DNA of 64,000 nt from Raffaelea ambrosiae (taxonomy: Eukaryota > Ascomycota > Sordariomycetes > Ophiostomatales > Ophiostomataceae): assembly GCA_002778195.1 (NCBI GenBank), contig PCDI01000008.1, positions 740,655 to 804,654 of the forward strand, in the 5' to 3' direction. A model generated the notes under the pieces. That model did not search any database, had not been told where the DNA came from, and saw only the letters and a program-made list of their open reading frames with translations. Positions 20,958-32,445 of the stretch are shown here, piece by piece. Made by a program: the position numbers and the translations under genes. The first letter of the stretch is position 1. Every line of letters starts with the position of its first letter.

Positions 20958-23633
20958 AGAGGTTGTCTTGCTGCTAGCACGTTCCAGCTGCAGGGCCGTG
21001 TCCAGACAGGGTGTGGCATCATCGTCGCAGGTGAAAGAGTGGACACGCCCTTGTGTTGTAGAGGGACGGCGCACTCTGTCGCTCATGCTGCGTCAACAGG
21101 TGTGGTGGAGCCACGTTTTAGTGCTGTCCTTGCTGATCCGTCGTGTGTCGTGGTCGATGCAGTGGTTGTCAAGACGGACCATGGACAGGTTGTGGTGGGC
21201 GGTCGTGAGTGGTGTCTGTGGGCGCTGTGGCTGCTGCGGGACCACGCTAGACACTATCTTAGTAGGCCAGAGACCCCAGGCGGGCACGGATCATTATGGC
21301 GCTCGTCTGACTCCACTTTATGGGCGTTGGACGTGTAAGGGTGTCGCTGTAGATTTCCATGCGAGCTTGATCGCAGAAGGGGGGGGGGAAGGCCAGTGGA
21401 CGCAGGATTCGCTGGCGGGCCAGGCAGCACGGAAAGGCACCACTCCATGCGGGTTGTCGGAGAATATAAAGATGAAGCAGTCTGCACGTATGGGGGTATT
21501 TTGCAGGATGAGAGAAAGAAGCAGCAAAACAGGGCAAAAGAAAAAGAGACGAGACAAGAAAAAACAAAGCCTGAAGACGCCAACTGACGCCAGTTCGCGC
21601 CAATAAGAAGCGGCGGCGGAAAGGCAGAACAGGAAGGCACGGCCCACGGCTGGAGCAATCTAAGGAAGGAGTAACCGGTCGTGAGCTAGCGGAAGGCGCA
21701 AGCTCCTAATAGCATAGTAGATATCTCCTTGGCCAGTTCCCTTGAACAAACCCGCCTACTCGTGGAACAACTTTCCTAGAATACGTTTTCTAATAGGGCA
21801 AGTCTCCTCGACGACGCTTGCTGGAAGTGGCTTCAAGTCGGCGGACGGTCCAAAACGCCGATCGCGATACGGACATTGGAAGATATCTCACCTTGGCATA
21901 TCTGCCCATGGAGACCATGCCTGTCATTTGTGAATTCGCAACGCCGTTCACAATCCGTCCATCTGTGCGCCAATGGAGCTGCGCGTCAGCACAGAGCCCG
22001 CGAAACAGCCTCTCAGAACGGACGGCCAGTTCCCCACCGACAGCGCTAGCCCGCCCTGCCAGATGTGCCTTTCGTAAGCTATGCCGCCATGCAGCCAAGG
22101 CTGGCCCTTCCCTCTTTCCCTTGCGGACATGCCCCGGGGTCGCTCCTTCCTCCCCCGACAGAGCAAGAGGTGACCATCAATGTCACAATACGGCAAGAGC
22201 AACCCTCTCGTCTGTGTGATCCTTTGCTCCCCCACTCATCCCATTGTCTCCCATTGTTGCCCATTGTCTCTTTCTCACCTCCTCAGCCTCTGCGCCCTTT
22301 TCCTCGGTCGTCCATCTTCCCACTCTCTCCCCCCCCCCCAGCATCACCACAATTCCCTTGTCTGGCACGCCGACCAATTCCCTAGTCGGCCCCCCCCTCC
22401 TCGCTTCCTTCGTGCTTCGCTTCTCCATCTCCAACCCCCCCTGTCCCCCACACCACCCTGCCACTAGCTCCGGCCAGCCAGTTCTTGCTCCCACCCAGCC
22501 TGGAGCTATGCCTGGTTTGTCCACTAAGGAATTCCTCCTCTTCTGCTTGTTTATGCTGGTCTTTCTCTTCTCTCTGGCCTGCTCTCCTTGCCTAACGGAT
22601 GCATCTCAGACCAGGGTCGGCCCCTCCTCCTCTCGTCCCCTCTCGTGCCCCCCCTCCTCTCCTCCGGGTTTTCTCGTCCTGCTCGCTCTGTTTCTCGCTC
22701 TCTCTGCTCCACACCTCGGCCCTGCTTTCGTGCGCTGCCGCCCGTTTGGCTGCCCTGGATGGTGTGCTGCGCGCCGTGTTAGTGCCTGCTACATATGGAT
22801 GTACAGTCCCGTCTCGCTCCCACAAATAAGTCGTCCTCCTCCCTTCCACCTCGCCAACCTCGCATCTCCTCTGTGGGGACGGCGACCGACCGACCGAATT
22901 AACGCAGGTCTGTTTCAACTGCTGCTCGCACGAGAGCGTCGTCTGCGCCTTCCGCCCACCGGCCACGAGGCTGCTGCCATATGGGATTGAGCCGAGCTGC
23001 TTGCGCATCGTTTTCGTCTCCTGGAAATCGCATGCTTTGGATTTTCGACACCCCTAATTCTCAACGAGCTGTCTCGGAGCTGCCTCTCAGAGCTGCCACC
23101 CAGAGCTGCTTCCTGCTTCCTGCTGCCCCTGCTCATACCCATCGCCCTGTCTCTGCAGCACCCCGCCTAGCCCAGTTCGCCTCGGCTTTCTGACAGCTCG
23201 CCCCGATTCCTTCGAGCTTTCTGGCCACAATTCTACACAACTTGGTGTTCACTCCATCCCAGTCTGCCTTTCCGGTCGCTGCTGTTCTCGACCGTCGACG
23301 CCAGTTATCCGCATTTTCGCTGCATTTCGCAACCAGACCAGCATTCGCCTTCAAGTTTCGCTCTCCTCGCCCTGCCGTCGTGTGGTGGCGTCGCCAGCTA
23401 CTGTCTTCAGCCATCCTGCCATTCCTATCTGGCTCTTTTCTCTCGCGCTCTTTCTCTAGCACCGATCTCCCTGTCCGCTCTCCCTCCCTTTCTTTCGTTG
23501 CGCTACCAGGCTCCGGTAGTCGGTCTGTAGACTGGCCACGTGAACATCCTCTTATGAGGCACACCCTTTACTGCGTGTCGACCTTGCCTTGTTTATTAGG
23601 CCGTTGAAAGCTATCGGGGTCTAGTCTTGTTGG

Positions 23634-23864
23634 ATGCGGCCACCCAGCAAACTCTATCGAGTTTCTCTCGCCGGATACTATATCTCGTCTGCCCTTCGCA
23701 TCCTCGGCGCCCCTTCCTTCTTCTTCTCCCCCTCTTCCGAACTAGCGGACGGTCTCCTCGCCTTGTTCCGCATCTCATTGTCAAGTGCCGTCGTGCCTCT
23801 ATACCACCACCCTGAAAACTGCCAAATATCTCATCTCCCCATGTGGGCGTGCTTTCGCCACTGA
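23634..23864 (+). promoter_or_regulatory. Upstream ORFs in the leader of the Zn2Cys6 factor
   Basis: An upstream ORF opens at ATG 23634 and stays open for 76 codons. A nested ATG at 23841 in the same frame gives a minimal peptide MWACFRH. Both end at TGA 23862-23864, six bases before the main ATG at 23871. If the mRNA starts upstream of 23634, ribosomes would have to reinitiate or skip these AUGs to make the factor, so translational control is plausible. The transcription start is unknown. Confidence 0.55.
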
Positions 23865-23870
23865 CGGGCA

Positions 23871-26388
23871 ATGGATCTGTCGCTCCCGGCAACGTCTAAC
23901 GACGTCGAAGCTACTTGGGCGGCCTACCGGGTCGTAGGCTCCGATGACGGCCACAATTCTTCATCTTCATATCCTCGCTCTCCACAGTGGCCGGACACAG
24001 CATCTAGCACGAGCCGTCGATCTACCCTAGTCTCTGAAGCTTCATTCAGTTCTTTCGTGTCGACCGGTCAACACGCCCCTCCCAGCGCCGCCATGGACAT
24101 CCCCAACGCCAAGGGTACCAAGGACGCCTATCCGCAGACATTTCCCCAGACATCGTCGGGCAGCCTGTCCTCGGCCCCTGCGCTGGATTACTCGACCTCG
24201 TCTTCATCCCCCACCTTGGAGAATTCGACATCACCTTCCTCAGACACCGAGGCCATGAGCCGGCGCACCGCCCGCGGCACCGATTCTGACAACACAAACT
24301 CGGCGGCCGGAGACGACCACCATATGGAGTGGGAGCAGACAGACGGCGACCAACTGGCCATACCGAAACTCGAACCCATTGATGAAGATAACTTCCGATT
24401 TGAAGATGTCCAGGCTGCCCCCAGCAACGAAGCATCTGCCGGCCAGATGTTGGACAATGACGCACAACAGCCAGAACAAGCAAAAGTCAAGCGTCCCCGT
24501 GGTCGCCCAAGGAAACTGGGCGTTGTCCCTCCTCCAACGAACTCGTCCAAACTGACCAAGGGACGGTCCAAAACTGGTTGCATCACATGCCGAAAGCGGA
24601 AGAAGAAGTGCGACGAGGCAAAACCAAGATGTATGTTTTTTCCCCTCCCACGCTGCGCCCAACACGGGGGCTGCTGGTATAAAGCTAACGTCCCTAGGCA
24701 TGAATTGCGAGAAAAATGCAGTCGTGTGCGAAGGTTATCCAGAAAAACAAATATGGAAGAGCGGGAAGGAGAAAGCAGAAGAAGGTAAGACTACATACCC
24801 TCCGTCCTCTTGCACAGCCCAATTCCCTTCCAGTTCATTGCATCATGAGCCTCATGCAGTCACAATACTGACCTGACTAGAGCTCTTAAAAAACAAGAGC
24901 CTGCCTGTCATCACCATGCAACCCATCTTCAGTGGCATGGAGACACCAGAGGACCGTGTCTATTGGAAACACTACAATGACCACTTAAGCGCAATATTCA
25001 CAGTCGAGGGGGAGCATAGAAACGGCTTCCAAGACATGCTTGTTCCTCTTGCCACACGACACCACGGCATGATGCATTCCATCCTGTCCCTCGCAAGCAG
25101 GCATCTCGACTACGAGACACCATACGGAGCAAAAATCCTGCAACGAAACACTAAAGTGACCGTTGAATCCCTGCAACAACGCGGAACCGAGCACAATGGC
25201 AAAGCGGTCAAGATGCTTTACGAAGCTATGGGTACCAACGAAAAGGACGACCCCGACCCGAAGGTGGCTCTCGCGGCGCGCTACGGCCAAATTCTGTGTC
25301 TTGTGCTGGAATCTCTTGCCGAGGGCGGAGCGTCAGGCTCCCATCGTTCACATTACAATGCCTTCTTGTATCTGATCCAAACATCGCCTCCAGAAGACCC
25401 AGCTTTTTATGCCTTCATCGTCGAGCTTTTTTACTACCACATATTTGCTGATGACCTTGTTCATCTCCCGAGGCAGAATGGTCCACCACGACTTGTTTTC
25501 GAAGATTGGAGCCCTGCCAAACCCATCCACCCACCTCGTTTGATTGGAGTCGCCGACGGCCTTTTCAGCTACATTTCCCAAATAACCACTATTCGCAATC
25601 GTATCCGTTCCAGAATCGCCCACAACTCCGACCCGAGAGTCGACTATGACAGCCTGTACCGAGCGTCAGACATCGAGAGCGAGATCGTCGAGTGGTCTCC
25701 ATCTTGGCCTGTGGGAGACAGCCGGGAACTGGTTACCCTTTTGTACAAGCAGATGACTTGGCTCTATCTCAAGACGACCATATGCCCCCCGGCATCAGCG
25801 CCAGCATCTTCGTCCATGATTCCGCCGCAATGCCGTTTATCGGGAACTTCCATGGGGAATGTCCAGTTGAACTCTACGAGCCGAGTTTCCTCACCCTCTC
25901 CGAGGCCCGAACTGATGACGCCTATGAGCAATCGGTCTAGCAGTCCCCGACGGCATTCGCTAGTGACTCCAAGTAGGAAGAATAGCAGCGACACTATGGA
26001 TGTCGCGCTGGACCAAATACCCAATGGCAGCGACGAAGATCGTGCGTCTCCACCACCCATACGGCGTCCGTCAAACCATGAACCGGGCATCAACGTTGCT
26101 GTGGAGGAGTGTCTAGGATTACTTGAGTCCTTCAAACCAAGCGATCCTGCCCAGACACTTCTTCTGGTCCCCTGCGTTATCGTCGGAACCGCATGCTATG
26201 CGCCAGCTGAGCAAGAGCGGATTCGAAATGCCGTCGGTGTTGTGCATGGCTACACGGGTCTTCGAAACACACGCCAAGCTCTGGATATCCTGAACGAGAT
26301 TTGGCGTCTTATGGAGCAAGGCGAGTTCCTTCGAGCTTGGGACTGGCAGGGTGTTGCATACAGGTTGGGGATAGAGAACTTGTTTTAA
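23871..26388 (+). CDS. Zn2Cys6 transcription factor with AT-hook and fungal-specific regulatory domain
   Basis: Three exons (23871-24630, 24698-24784, 24881-26388) give 784 residues; intron donors are GTATGT and GTAAGA, branch sites GCTAAC and ACTGAC. The N-terminus is Ser/Thr-rich and acidic. An AT-hook-like RPRGRPRK near residues 206-213 precedes the zinc cluster CITCRKRKKKC (about 241-251), which continues as CX6CX2CX6C and ends CEGYP. Intron 1 splits the fourth cysteine codon (T|GC). The C-terminal half (METPEDRVYWKHYNDHLS onward, with HSILSLASRHL) matches the ascomycete regulatory domain often called Fungal_trans_2. A Ser/Pro-rich insert lies near 590-640. The protein should be nuclear and regulate transcription; targets are unknown. 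Its large non-coding upstream region and uORFs suggest complex control. Confidence 0.88.
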
Positions 26389-27825
26389 GTTGTTTAGTGC
26401 TGATCTGGATCTGGATCTGGATTTGGATCCCGGAATTTCCTGCTTCACAATTTTGTTTTACCACCACTTACTGGCCGCGGAATGATCTCACCATTTACGA
26501 CTATTTAATGACACCGCATACCCATCTCTTTCAACCCGTTTTTCATGTTCAGTCCCTGTTGCCGTTCTACATATTATGTTGATATTATCTGTTTACTTTC
26601 CATCTTAGTATCTCTTTTTATCAGTTAGTGTATATTTTTTTTTCTCGTTTTCTGGATACCCCCCCTGGTCCGTGAGCTGCAGGGAAAGTTGCTTGATGGC
26701 CGGCATTCTTTTCAGACGAGTGTGTGCTCCTGGGCTCATGGTTGTTGTGGGACATGCGACCATGTTGGCTCTGGACCATAGGTAGAGATAATTGGGGAAG
26801 TGTCCGTCTTGAGACGTGGAACAGGATGAGTTCGCATCCTTTGTGTATTGGTGTTGCTTCGTATGTTTTAGCCAATTTAGGATTATCTATCAGTATGGCT
26901 GTGCCCGGGGTGGGAGCACCTCCTACAAGCCTAGAAGGAAGAAACAAGGCGGGGCATAGGATCAACCAGTCGTTCTGGCGAGCTGGTTTCGCTTTAGATA
27001 TACTGATTTTCCCAAAGCAAATGGAAAGTCGCAAATTTGAAAAAACTGGGGTTGCTTCGACGAGCAACTCGACAGTGATTTATATGTCTCATATCAATAT
27101 CAATTTTGGATTCTAGGGAATCTAAGTAGCATTAAATTGCGTTCGTGCTGTGGCAGCAGAGGCAAAATTCGCGGCTAGGCATGAGTAGTGAAATGTAATG
27201 AAAAAGGGCAAAAACAAGGCAGAAAGTGCCAAATGCCAATGTATGATATCAAAAAAAATCATGAAGGGAGGTAAGCCAGGAGAAAAAAACCAATAAAAAA
27301 AGCAAGGAAAACAAAACACAGCAATCCACACAACCCCAAAAAAAAGCACCCACCCAATGCATAGTAGCACAATAGAAGCAGAAAAAAAAGACAAAAGGAA
27401 AGATGGAAGGAAATGAAGAAGGGGGAAAAAAAGGCAATTCTATGCAAACAAAATGCTGCGCTCCCCGCCCGAATGTGGATATCTCTTTTTAGAACGGTCG
27501 TTCGTGCCTTCCTCTTTTGCAGTCTCCCCCTCCACACGCACGCACAACACACGCACACAACGCACTCCTCACTTCTCTCCTCACTCACGACAGCCTCTCC
27601 TTTGCCGTTTTCGACTTTCTCCACTTGATCGTCAGCCGACCCCCGTCCTTGCCCGGTCCCAACCGTGCCGTGGATTGCACCCTGGCAATTCTTTTTATGT
27701 CATCGTTTGTCTCGTCTCATTCCATCTCCTCACTTCATAGGCTGTTTCACCTTTTTTTTTTTTTGTTCTTTCGGTTCTTTCATTGCTTCGTCCCCCCATC
27801 TTCCGTCGTCCACTTTGTGTCTCTC
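26389..27825. other. Convergent 3' intergenic region
   Basis: About 1.4 kb between the ends of the transcription factor (+) and allantoinase (-). It contains a short GGATCT tandem array near 26400-26430 and A/T-rich runs at 27240-27440. The ORFs are low-complexity and not credible. It should hold two terminators. Confidence 0.5.
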
Positions 27826-29688
27826 TTACACCGTCTCCGAACCACGCTTCTCAATCAGAGTCTGGCCCACCGGCTTCCCGCCTACAAAGCCCAGGTGTGC
27901 GCCGCCCAGCGTGTAAATCTCCTGTCCGCGCAGCCATGTGCTCTTGACACGGCCCTGGAACTGGTGGCCCTCCCATGGCGAGCACCGGTTCTTCCACCGC
28001 ATGTCACCGGCCTGCAGCGTCCATTCCATGGCGTCGTCAAAGACGCAGACGTCTGCGTCCAGGCCGACACGCAGACCGCCCTTGCGGTGTGCCAGGCCGA
28101 CCTGCTGAGCGGTGGCCTGGCAGCAGAGGCGGACAATGTCGACGATGTCGGGGACTTTGGAGGCAGGGGCAGTTGTCGCGGTCGTGATGGCATCGGTCTC
28201 GGTCTCGGTGGTGGCGCAGTCGTGGACAGCCTCGTCGTCGCAGTGGTGGTGGTGAGCGTGGGCGTGGCCATGCTCGAGAGCGGTTTTCCGGGCCTGGGCG
28301 GCTGTGTGCATGATGGACAGACCCAGACCAACGGACGAGATGCCGCCCCAGGCGGCAAAGAAGTCGCCACGGTTGCCCGAGACCTCCTCCTCGACGGGCG
28401 TCACGGCAACGCCCTCGTCCTCGGCGACGACCTTGGCCTGGCTGCCCTGGGCCGGGGTGAGACCCTTGGTTTTGGCCTCCTCGGCCTCTCCGGCGCCACC
28501 CACAGTCATGTCCACACCCGAGTCCGAGTGCCGCATGAACGCGGCCTCGTCGATCTGGGCCAGCAGGCCGGGCGAGTGCGGCGCCGGCTCCAGGTGGCTT
28601 GGCAGCAGCTTCAGCTCGGGGGTGCAGGGCGAGTGGTCCGACACGACGGTGCGGATCACGCTGTCGGGCCGGCCCAGCTCCTCCCACAGGCCGTCCTGGT
28701 TGATCTGGCTGCGGATGGGCGGGCAGCACTTGTGCCGCGTGTCGCCGTCGGCAATATCGTCGGCGGCCAGGCCGAGGTAGTGGAAGCAGGTCTCGGCGGT
28801 GATGTTGATGCCGCGGTCGCGGGCGGCGCGCATGATGGGAATGCACTCGGTGGCGGACAGGTGGACAATGTGCAGGTGCAGGTTGGGTGCCTGGGGCGCG
28901 AGCCACACGATTTCCTCGAGGGCGCACGTCTCAAACATGGGCGGCCGGCTCTCGAGGAAGGTCTGGTACGCGTTGAGGTGGCCGTGCGGGGCCAATGGGG
29001 GCTCCGAGTGCAAGATGGCGTCGCCGACGGAGTCGGCGATGGGCGGCAGCATCTCGGCGTGGAACATGAGCGTGGTGTCGGCGTCTTTGAGCTCGGCCAT
29101 GGCCAGCTGGATGTCGTGGGCGGCGACGGCCGGGAACTCGTCGACGCCCGAGTGGATCAAGAAGCCCTTGAAGCCGCGCACGCCGGCCTCGACCAGCGGC
29201 AGCAGCTCCTTGGCGTTGCCCGGGACGATGCCGCCGTAGAAGCCGACGTCGACCCAGCACTGGCCGCGGCTGGCCTTGAGCTTCTCCTGGAAGCCGGCCA
29301 GGGTGGTGGTGGGCGGGATGGCATTGAGGGGCATGTCAATGACCGTGGTGACGCCGCCGGACGCGGCGGCGCGGGTGCCGGTATAGAAGCCCTCCCATTC
29401 GGTGCGGCCCGGCTCGTTCAGGTGCACATGGGCGTCGACGAGGCCCGGCATGAGCACGTTCGGCGAGTAGTCGACATAGCGGGTGGTGGCGGCGGGAAAC
29501 GACGAGGCAGGCAGGACCTCGGGCACGACCGAGATGATCTTGCCGGTCTCGGGCGAGATGGCAATGGTGGCCGGGGACAGGACCAAGGAGTCGTCCGGCT
29601 GCGTGAGGACGGCACGCGACGAGACGAGGACGATGAGCAAGGGCTCTTTGGCCTCCGTGCCTGCCGGCGTGACTATTATTGGCGCCAT
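27826..29688 (-). CDS. Allantoinase
   Basis: Single-exon ORF, 620 residues, of the cyclic amidohydrolase (dihydroorotase/allantoinase) superfamily. It would hydrolyse allantoin to allantoate in purine/ureide catabolism. Visible landmarks: the metal HxH motif in GLVDAHVHLNEPGRTEWEG near residues 76-94, the lysine in GVRGFKGFLIHSG (carboxylated metal-bridging Lys in the family), HAE near 213, LHIVHLSATE near 277, and SDHSPC near 355 carrying the metal-binding Asp. The ending GGAHLGFVGGKPVGQTL is a typical allantoinase tail. The protein is longer than the usual 450-520 residues because of an Ala/Glu/Thr-rich insert and a His-rich segment (HGHAHAHHHHCDD) in the last third. Upstream DNA carries several GATA motifs, fitting nitrogen control by an AreA/NIT2-type factor. 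Neighbours are not ureide genes. Confidence 0.93.
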   Translation of the reverse strand: MAPIIVTPAGTEAKEPLLIVLVSSRAVLTQPDDSLVLSPATIAISPETGKIISVVPEVLPASSFPAATTRYVDYSPNVLMPGLVDAHVHLNEPGRTEWEGFYTGTRAAASGGVTTVIDMPLNAIPPTTTLAGFQEKLKASRGQCWVDVGFYGGIVPGNAKELLPLVEAGVRGFKGFLIHSGVDEFPAVAAHDIQLAMAELKDADTTLMFHAEMLPPIADSVGDAILHSEPPLAPHGHLNAYQTFLESRPPMFETCALEEIVWLAPQAPNLHLHIVHLSATECIPIMRAARDRGINITAETCFHYLGLAADDIADGDTRHKCCPPIRSQINQDGLWEELGRPDSVIRTVVSDHSPCTPELKLLPSHLEPAPHSPGLLAQIDEAAFMRHSDSGVDMTVGGAGEAEEAKTKGLTPAQGSQAKVVAEDEGVAVTPVEEEVSGNRGDFFAAWGGISSVGLGLSIMHTAAQARKTALEHGHAHAHHHHCDDEAVHDCATTETETDAITTATTAPASKVPDIVDIVRLCCQATAQQVGLAHRKGGLRVGLDADVCVFDDAMEWTLQAGDMRWKNRCSPWEGHQFQGRVKSTWLRGQEIYTLGGAHLGFVGGKPVGQTLIEKRGSETV

Positions 29689-29738
29689 GATTGCAGAGGT
29701 GTCTGTGTGGTCCGTGTGGTATCCTCTCGGGTATCTCT

Positions 29739-30366
29739 ATCTTCCCCACGTTCTCTTTTTTTTTAAGATTGCCTCTTTTCTGATAAGGCTAGACCTTCTC
29801 CGAGATAACGTTCTTGTCCACAAAGATCTAGACAAGGGGCCGCGACTCTGGATTTCAAAAGAGAATAGTCTGGGGGGGAAAAAGGAAAGATGATTTCCCG
29901 GGGAAATCCTGGGGTACAGGAAGCAGGGGGGGTGGTAGTGAGGATAAGGAATATGGTTTAGGGGGGGAAGGGGGGGGTGTAAGGCGACGTATAAGGCGAC
30001 GTAAGGTAAGCGTCTTGCCGGAGAGAGAGCGAGGAAGTATCAGAAAAGAGAAAGTGAAGAGGACGAGGCGATTAAGAAAGAGGAGAGGAACCGTTCTTCC
30101 CGCAAATGTGCAGAAGTGTGTGGGCTAGCGGTTGCTTTTGGTCTGTCTCTCTCTCTCTCACTCACTCACGAAACGCTCGCAAGCCTTATCTGAGGAGCCG
30201 GGCAAAAGTCGGGTTGAAATGGCGGAGTGTGGTGTGTGGGTGGGTATGAAGCGGGCAGTCCAGTTTACGAGAGAGATAAGGAACGCTTGGGTGTGCGTAC
30301 TATGTAAGTTGTAAGACCAAGTGGTTTTTATTTGGCTCTTTTTTTTGGTCTCTTGTCTCTGATAAG
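29739..30366. promoter_or_regulatory. Cluster of GATA motifs upstream of allantoinase
   Basis: HGATAR-type sites lie at 29739-29744 (read on the minus strand), 29781-29787 (TGATAAG), 29803-29808, about 30184-30191 (minus), 30274-30280 (AGATAAG) and 30360-30366 (TGATAAG). In fungi such sites are bound by AreA/NIT2 GATA factors that activate purine and allantoin catabolism under nitrogen limitation. Their function here is inferred from motif and gene. Confidence 0.5.
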
Positions 30367-32445
30367 GAGGAGTAGGGGGGGTGGCCGTGATAGGATGAAG
30401 GAGTGTGTGCAAAGAGGTCTATGCAAGCAAGGTTTGGATTGATTCCCAATTCCGGGACAGTGGTCTGTTGGTTGGAACTGAAAGAAGCACAGAAGAAAGA
30501 GAGGCAAAAACAAAGAAAGGAAAGAAAAAGAAACCAACAACTGGGGATTGTGGACATTAAGAATGAACAGAAGAAAGAGAAAAGACGAAAAAGGGCAAAA
30601 GGAGCAAGAAAGGGCACGAAAAGAGAAAGGACCCGGCAAATGGAAGAAGGACACACCCAGGCCGAACCGACCACACGAGGCCACGGGAAGGGATCGAGTA
30701 AGAGAAACGCGCAGGAGAGCCAGAAGAGGCTAACGGAAGATCCGCCACGATGGAGGCTTTTTTTTTGGTCAACGGCTTCATCCTCGCTTCGTCTGGACCC
30801 CATATCCACTCTGGCACACCCGGCCTCTCACCCGAGCACACACACAAACAGGCGCCAGACCGTCATCCTAACACACGCACACACCCCCTCTATCCATCCT
30901 CCGCCGAGCGGGTTGATGGTCTGCCGACATCAGCACCCAAGTGCTTCCGCAGGCGTCCGGGGCACCCATCTAAGATGGGGACAACCCTTGCAGGGGGGGA
31001 GACCCCGGCAATCTCCTCCGCCCAGACCACATCATAATCAACACATATGAAGAAGAGAAGAACCACACGCACACACAAATCTCCAAAGACGCCTGTCGAC
31101 GTGGAAAGAATGAGATCCGGACGGGCTCGTGATAACAGCACAATGAGCGGCTAAAGATTTGGGTCTGAGAGGAGCGATAGGGGCAAATTTTAGAGGGGGA
31201 GAGATAGGCCTTTGGCTCATACAAAGCCTACGCACCCCAAGAAACCCGGTTAGATAATACCAGTTGTTGGGCGTCGTTTCCAAAAAAAATTTTGCGGGTT
31301 TTTTTAAGCTGGCTTGCTCTGAAACCTCCTGTAAATAACCGCACTGCTTGTCATGGGATCCCCTCTTATCAGAACAGACCAACACGAGTTGTGTGTGGCG
31401 CTGTTCAACGCCCACAAGCCTTATCAGTCGTGTTTTGCAGGGCGTAAAAAACAAAGGGGTTGGCCGGTTGGCTGCGCAAAGATCTCGGCCGACGTTCCCC
31501 TCCTTCTCTGGGCAAGGCCCAGTCCATTGATGCTTTTTCCAACTACCACCATAGAATAGCACACCAACCAGTCAAGTCACAGTTCGATTCATGAAATCTG
31601 ACATAGGACGCATGCTTATTGGGCTTGCATTGACTTCTGCAAATGGCTTTCCTTCTGTGCTCGTTGCGCGTGTTCTATGGTGTACTCGGTATTTCCTTTG
31701 TACAGATGCGCCTGATTGGCTGATGTCATCGCAGAAAATAGAGTCACTTTGTCGCCGAGATAGGAAAGAACAGACGGCGGCGTGCAGCGATCGAGCGTTG
31801 GGCGCACCTTCCTGTCCGTTCCTGTCGGGCTTTGCCGATTGTCTCTGGTCTGGCGGTGACTTGCAGCATGTGTGCGCCCCGGCTAGACGGTCCTTTGGAG
31901 CAACTTGTCAGTGACTTGCACGTGCCTAATGTCAGTGAAAAAGGGCGCTAGGAGGTCGCCGGGTTTAGTGGGACCTTTTTTTTTTTTTTTGGCTTTGTAA
32001 GGGTATTTATTCTCTAGTTACTCGCTCGTAGCTACGGTGAATTAACTAGTATTACTGCCCCGCCAGACACAGAAATGCTTTGCACGAACAGGACGTTTTC
32101 CGGGTTTGGACGATCCATTTCCTCGGAGAGGCCTGCGACTTTTTTTTTCCCCCCTTATTGCATCGCGTGGATGCCATTTCCCGTCCCCCTTCTCCACTGC
32201 AGAGGGGGGCGGGCTGGACTCCGGCGGTCTTAGCCTTCTTCCACTGGATAGAGAGACGACCGAGAGGGATGAGAAGACACACTACCCGGGGTGGAAGGCT
32301 TAGTTACACCGTAAGATACTAACTACGAGTACTGACTATGGATGCATCTGACAGGCGGACTGCTCGACTATGGTGGCTAGTGGTGGCACACCGGGCACCC
32401 CCTGGTTTTCCCGAACACCCATCCCAGCTGGACCACTATCGGAAC

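Larger units (their letters stand above)
14675..23840. other. 9.2-kb gene desert upstream of the Zn2Cys6 factor
   Basis: No ORF here shows a conserved domain, credible codon use or spliced structure on either strand. Contents: a 24-unit CA microsatellite (16623-16670), a 39-base A run (18742-18780), short tandem repeats (16478-16501, 20615-20650, 20925-20957), and an extended pyrimidine-rich stretch from about 22220 to 23840 that probably contains the promoter and long 5' leader of the transcription factor at 23871. The left part (14675 to about 15500) includes the AAA-protein 3' region. I found no tRNA, 5S RNA or transposon protein. Unannotated non-coding RNAs cannot be excluded. Confidence 0.6.

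Noticed and set aside
22244..22990. 248-codon Pro/Ser/Leu-rich frame upstream of the transcription factor
   Set aside because: Its composition is what any pyrimidine-rich leader would give; no domain and other frames are similarly open.
27517..29766. 749-codon open frame antisense to allantoinase
   Set aside because: Gly/Val/Asp-rich composition results from reading the allantoinase codons in reverse; the sense strand has all catalytic motifs.
30403..31050. 215-codon plus-strand frame in the gene-poor region
   Set aside because: Lys/Arg/Gln-rich low complexity arising from purine-rich DNA; alternative starts only and no domain.
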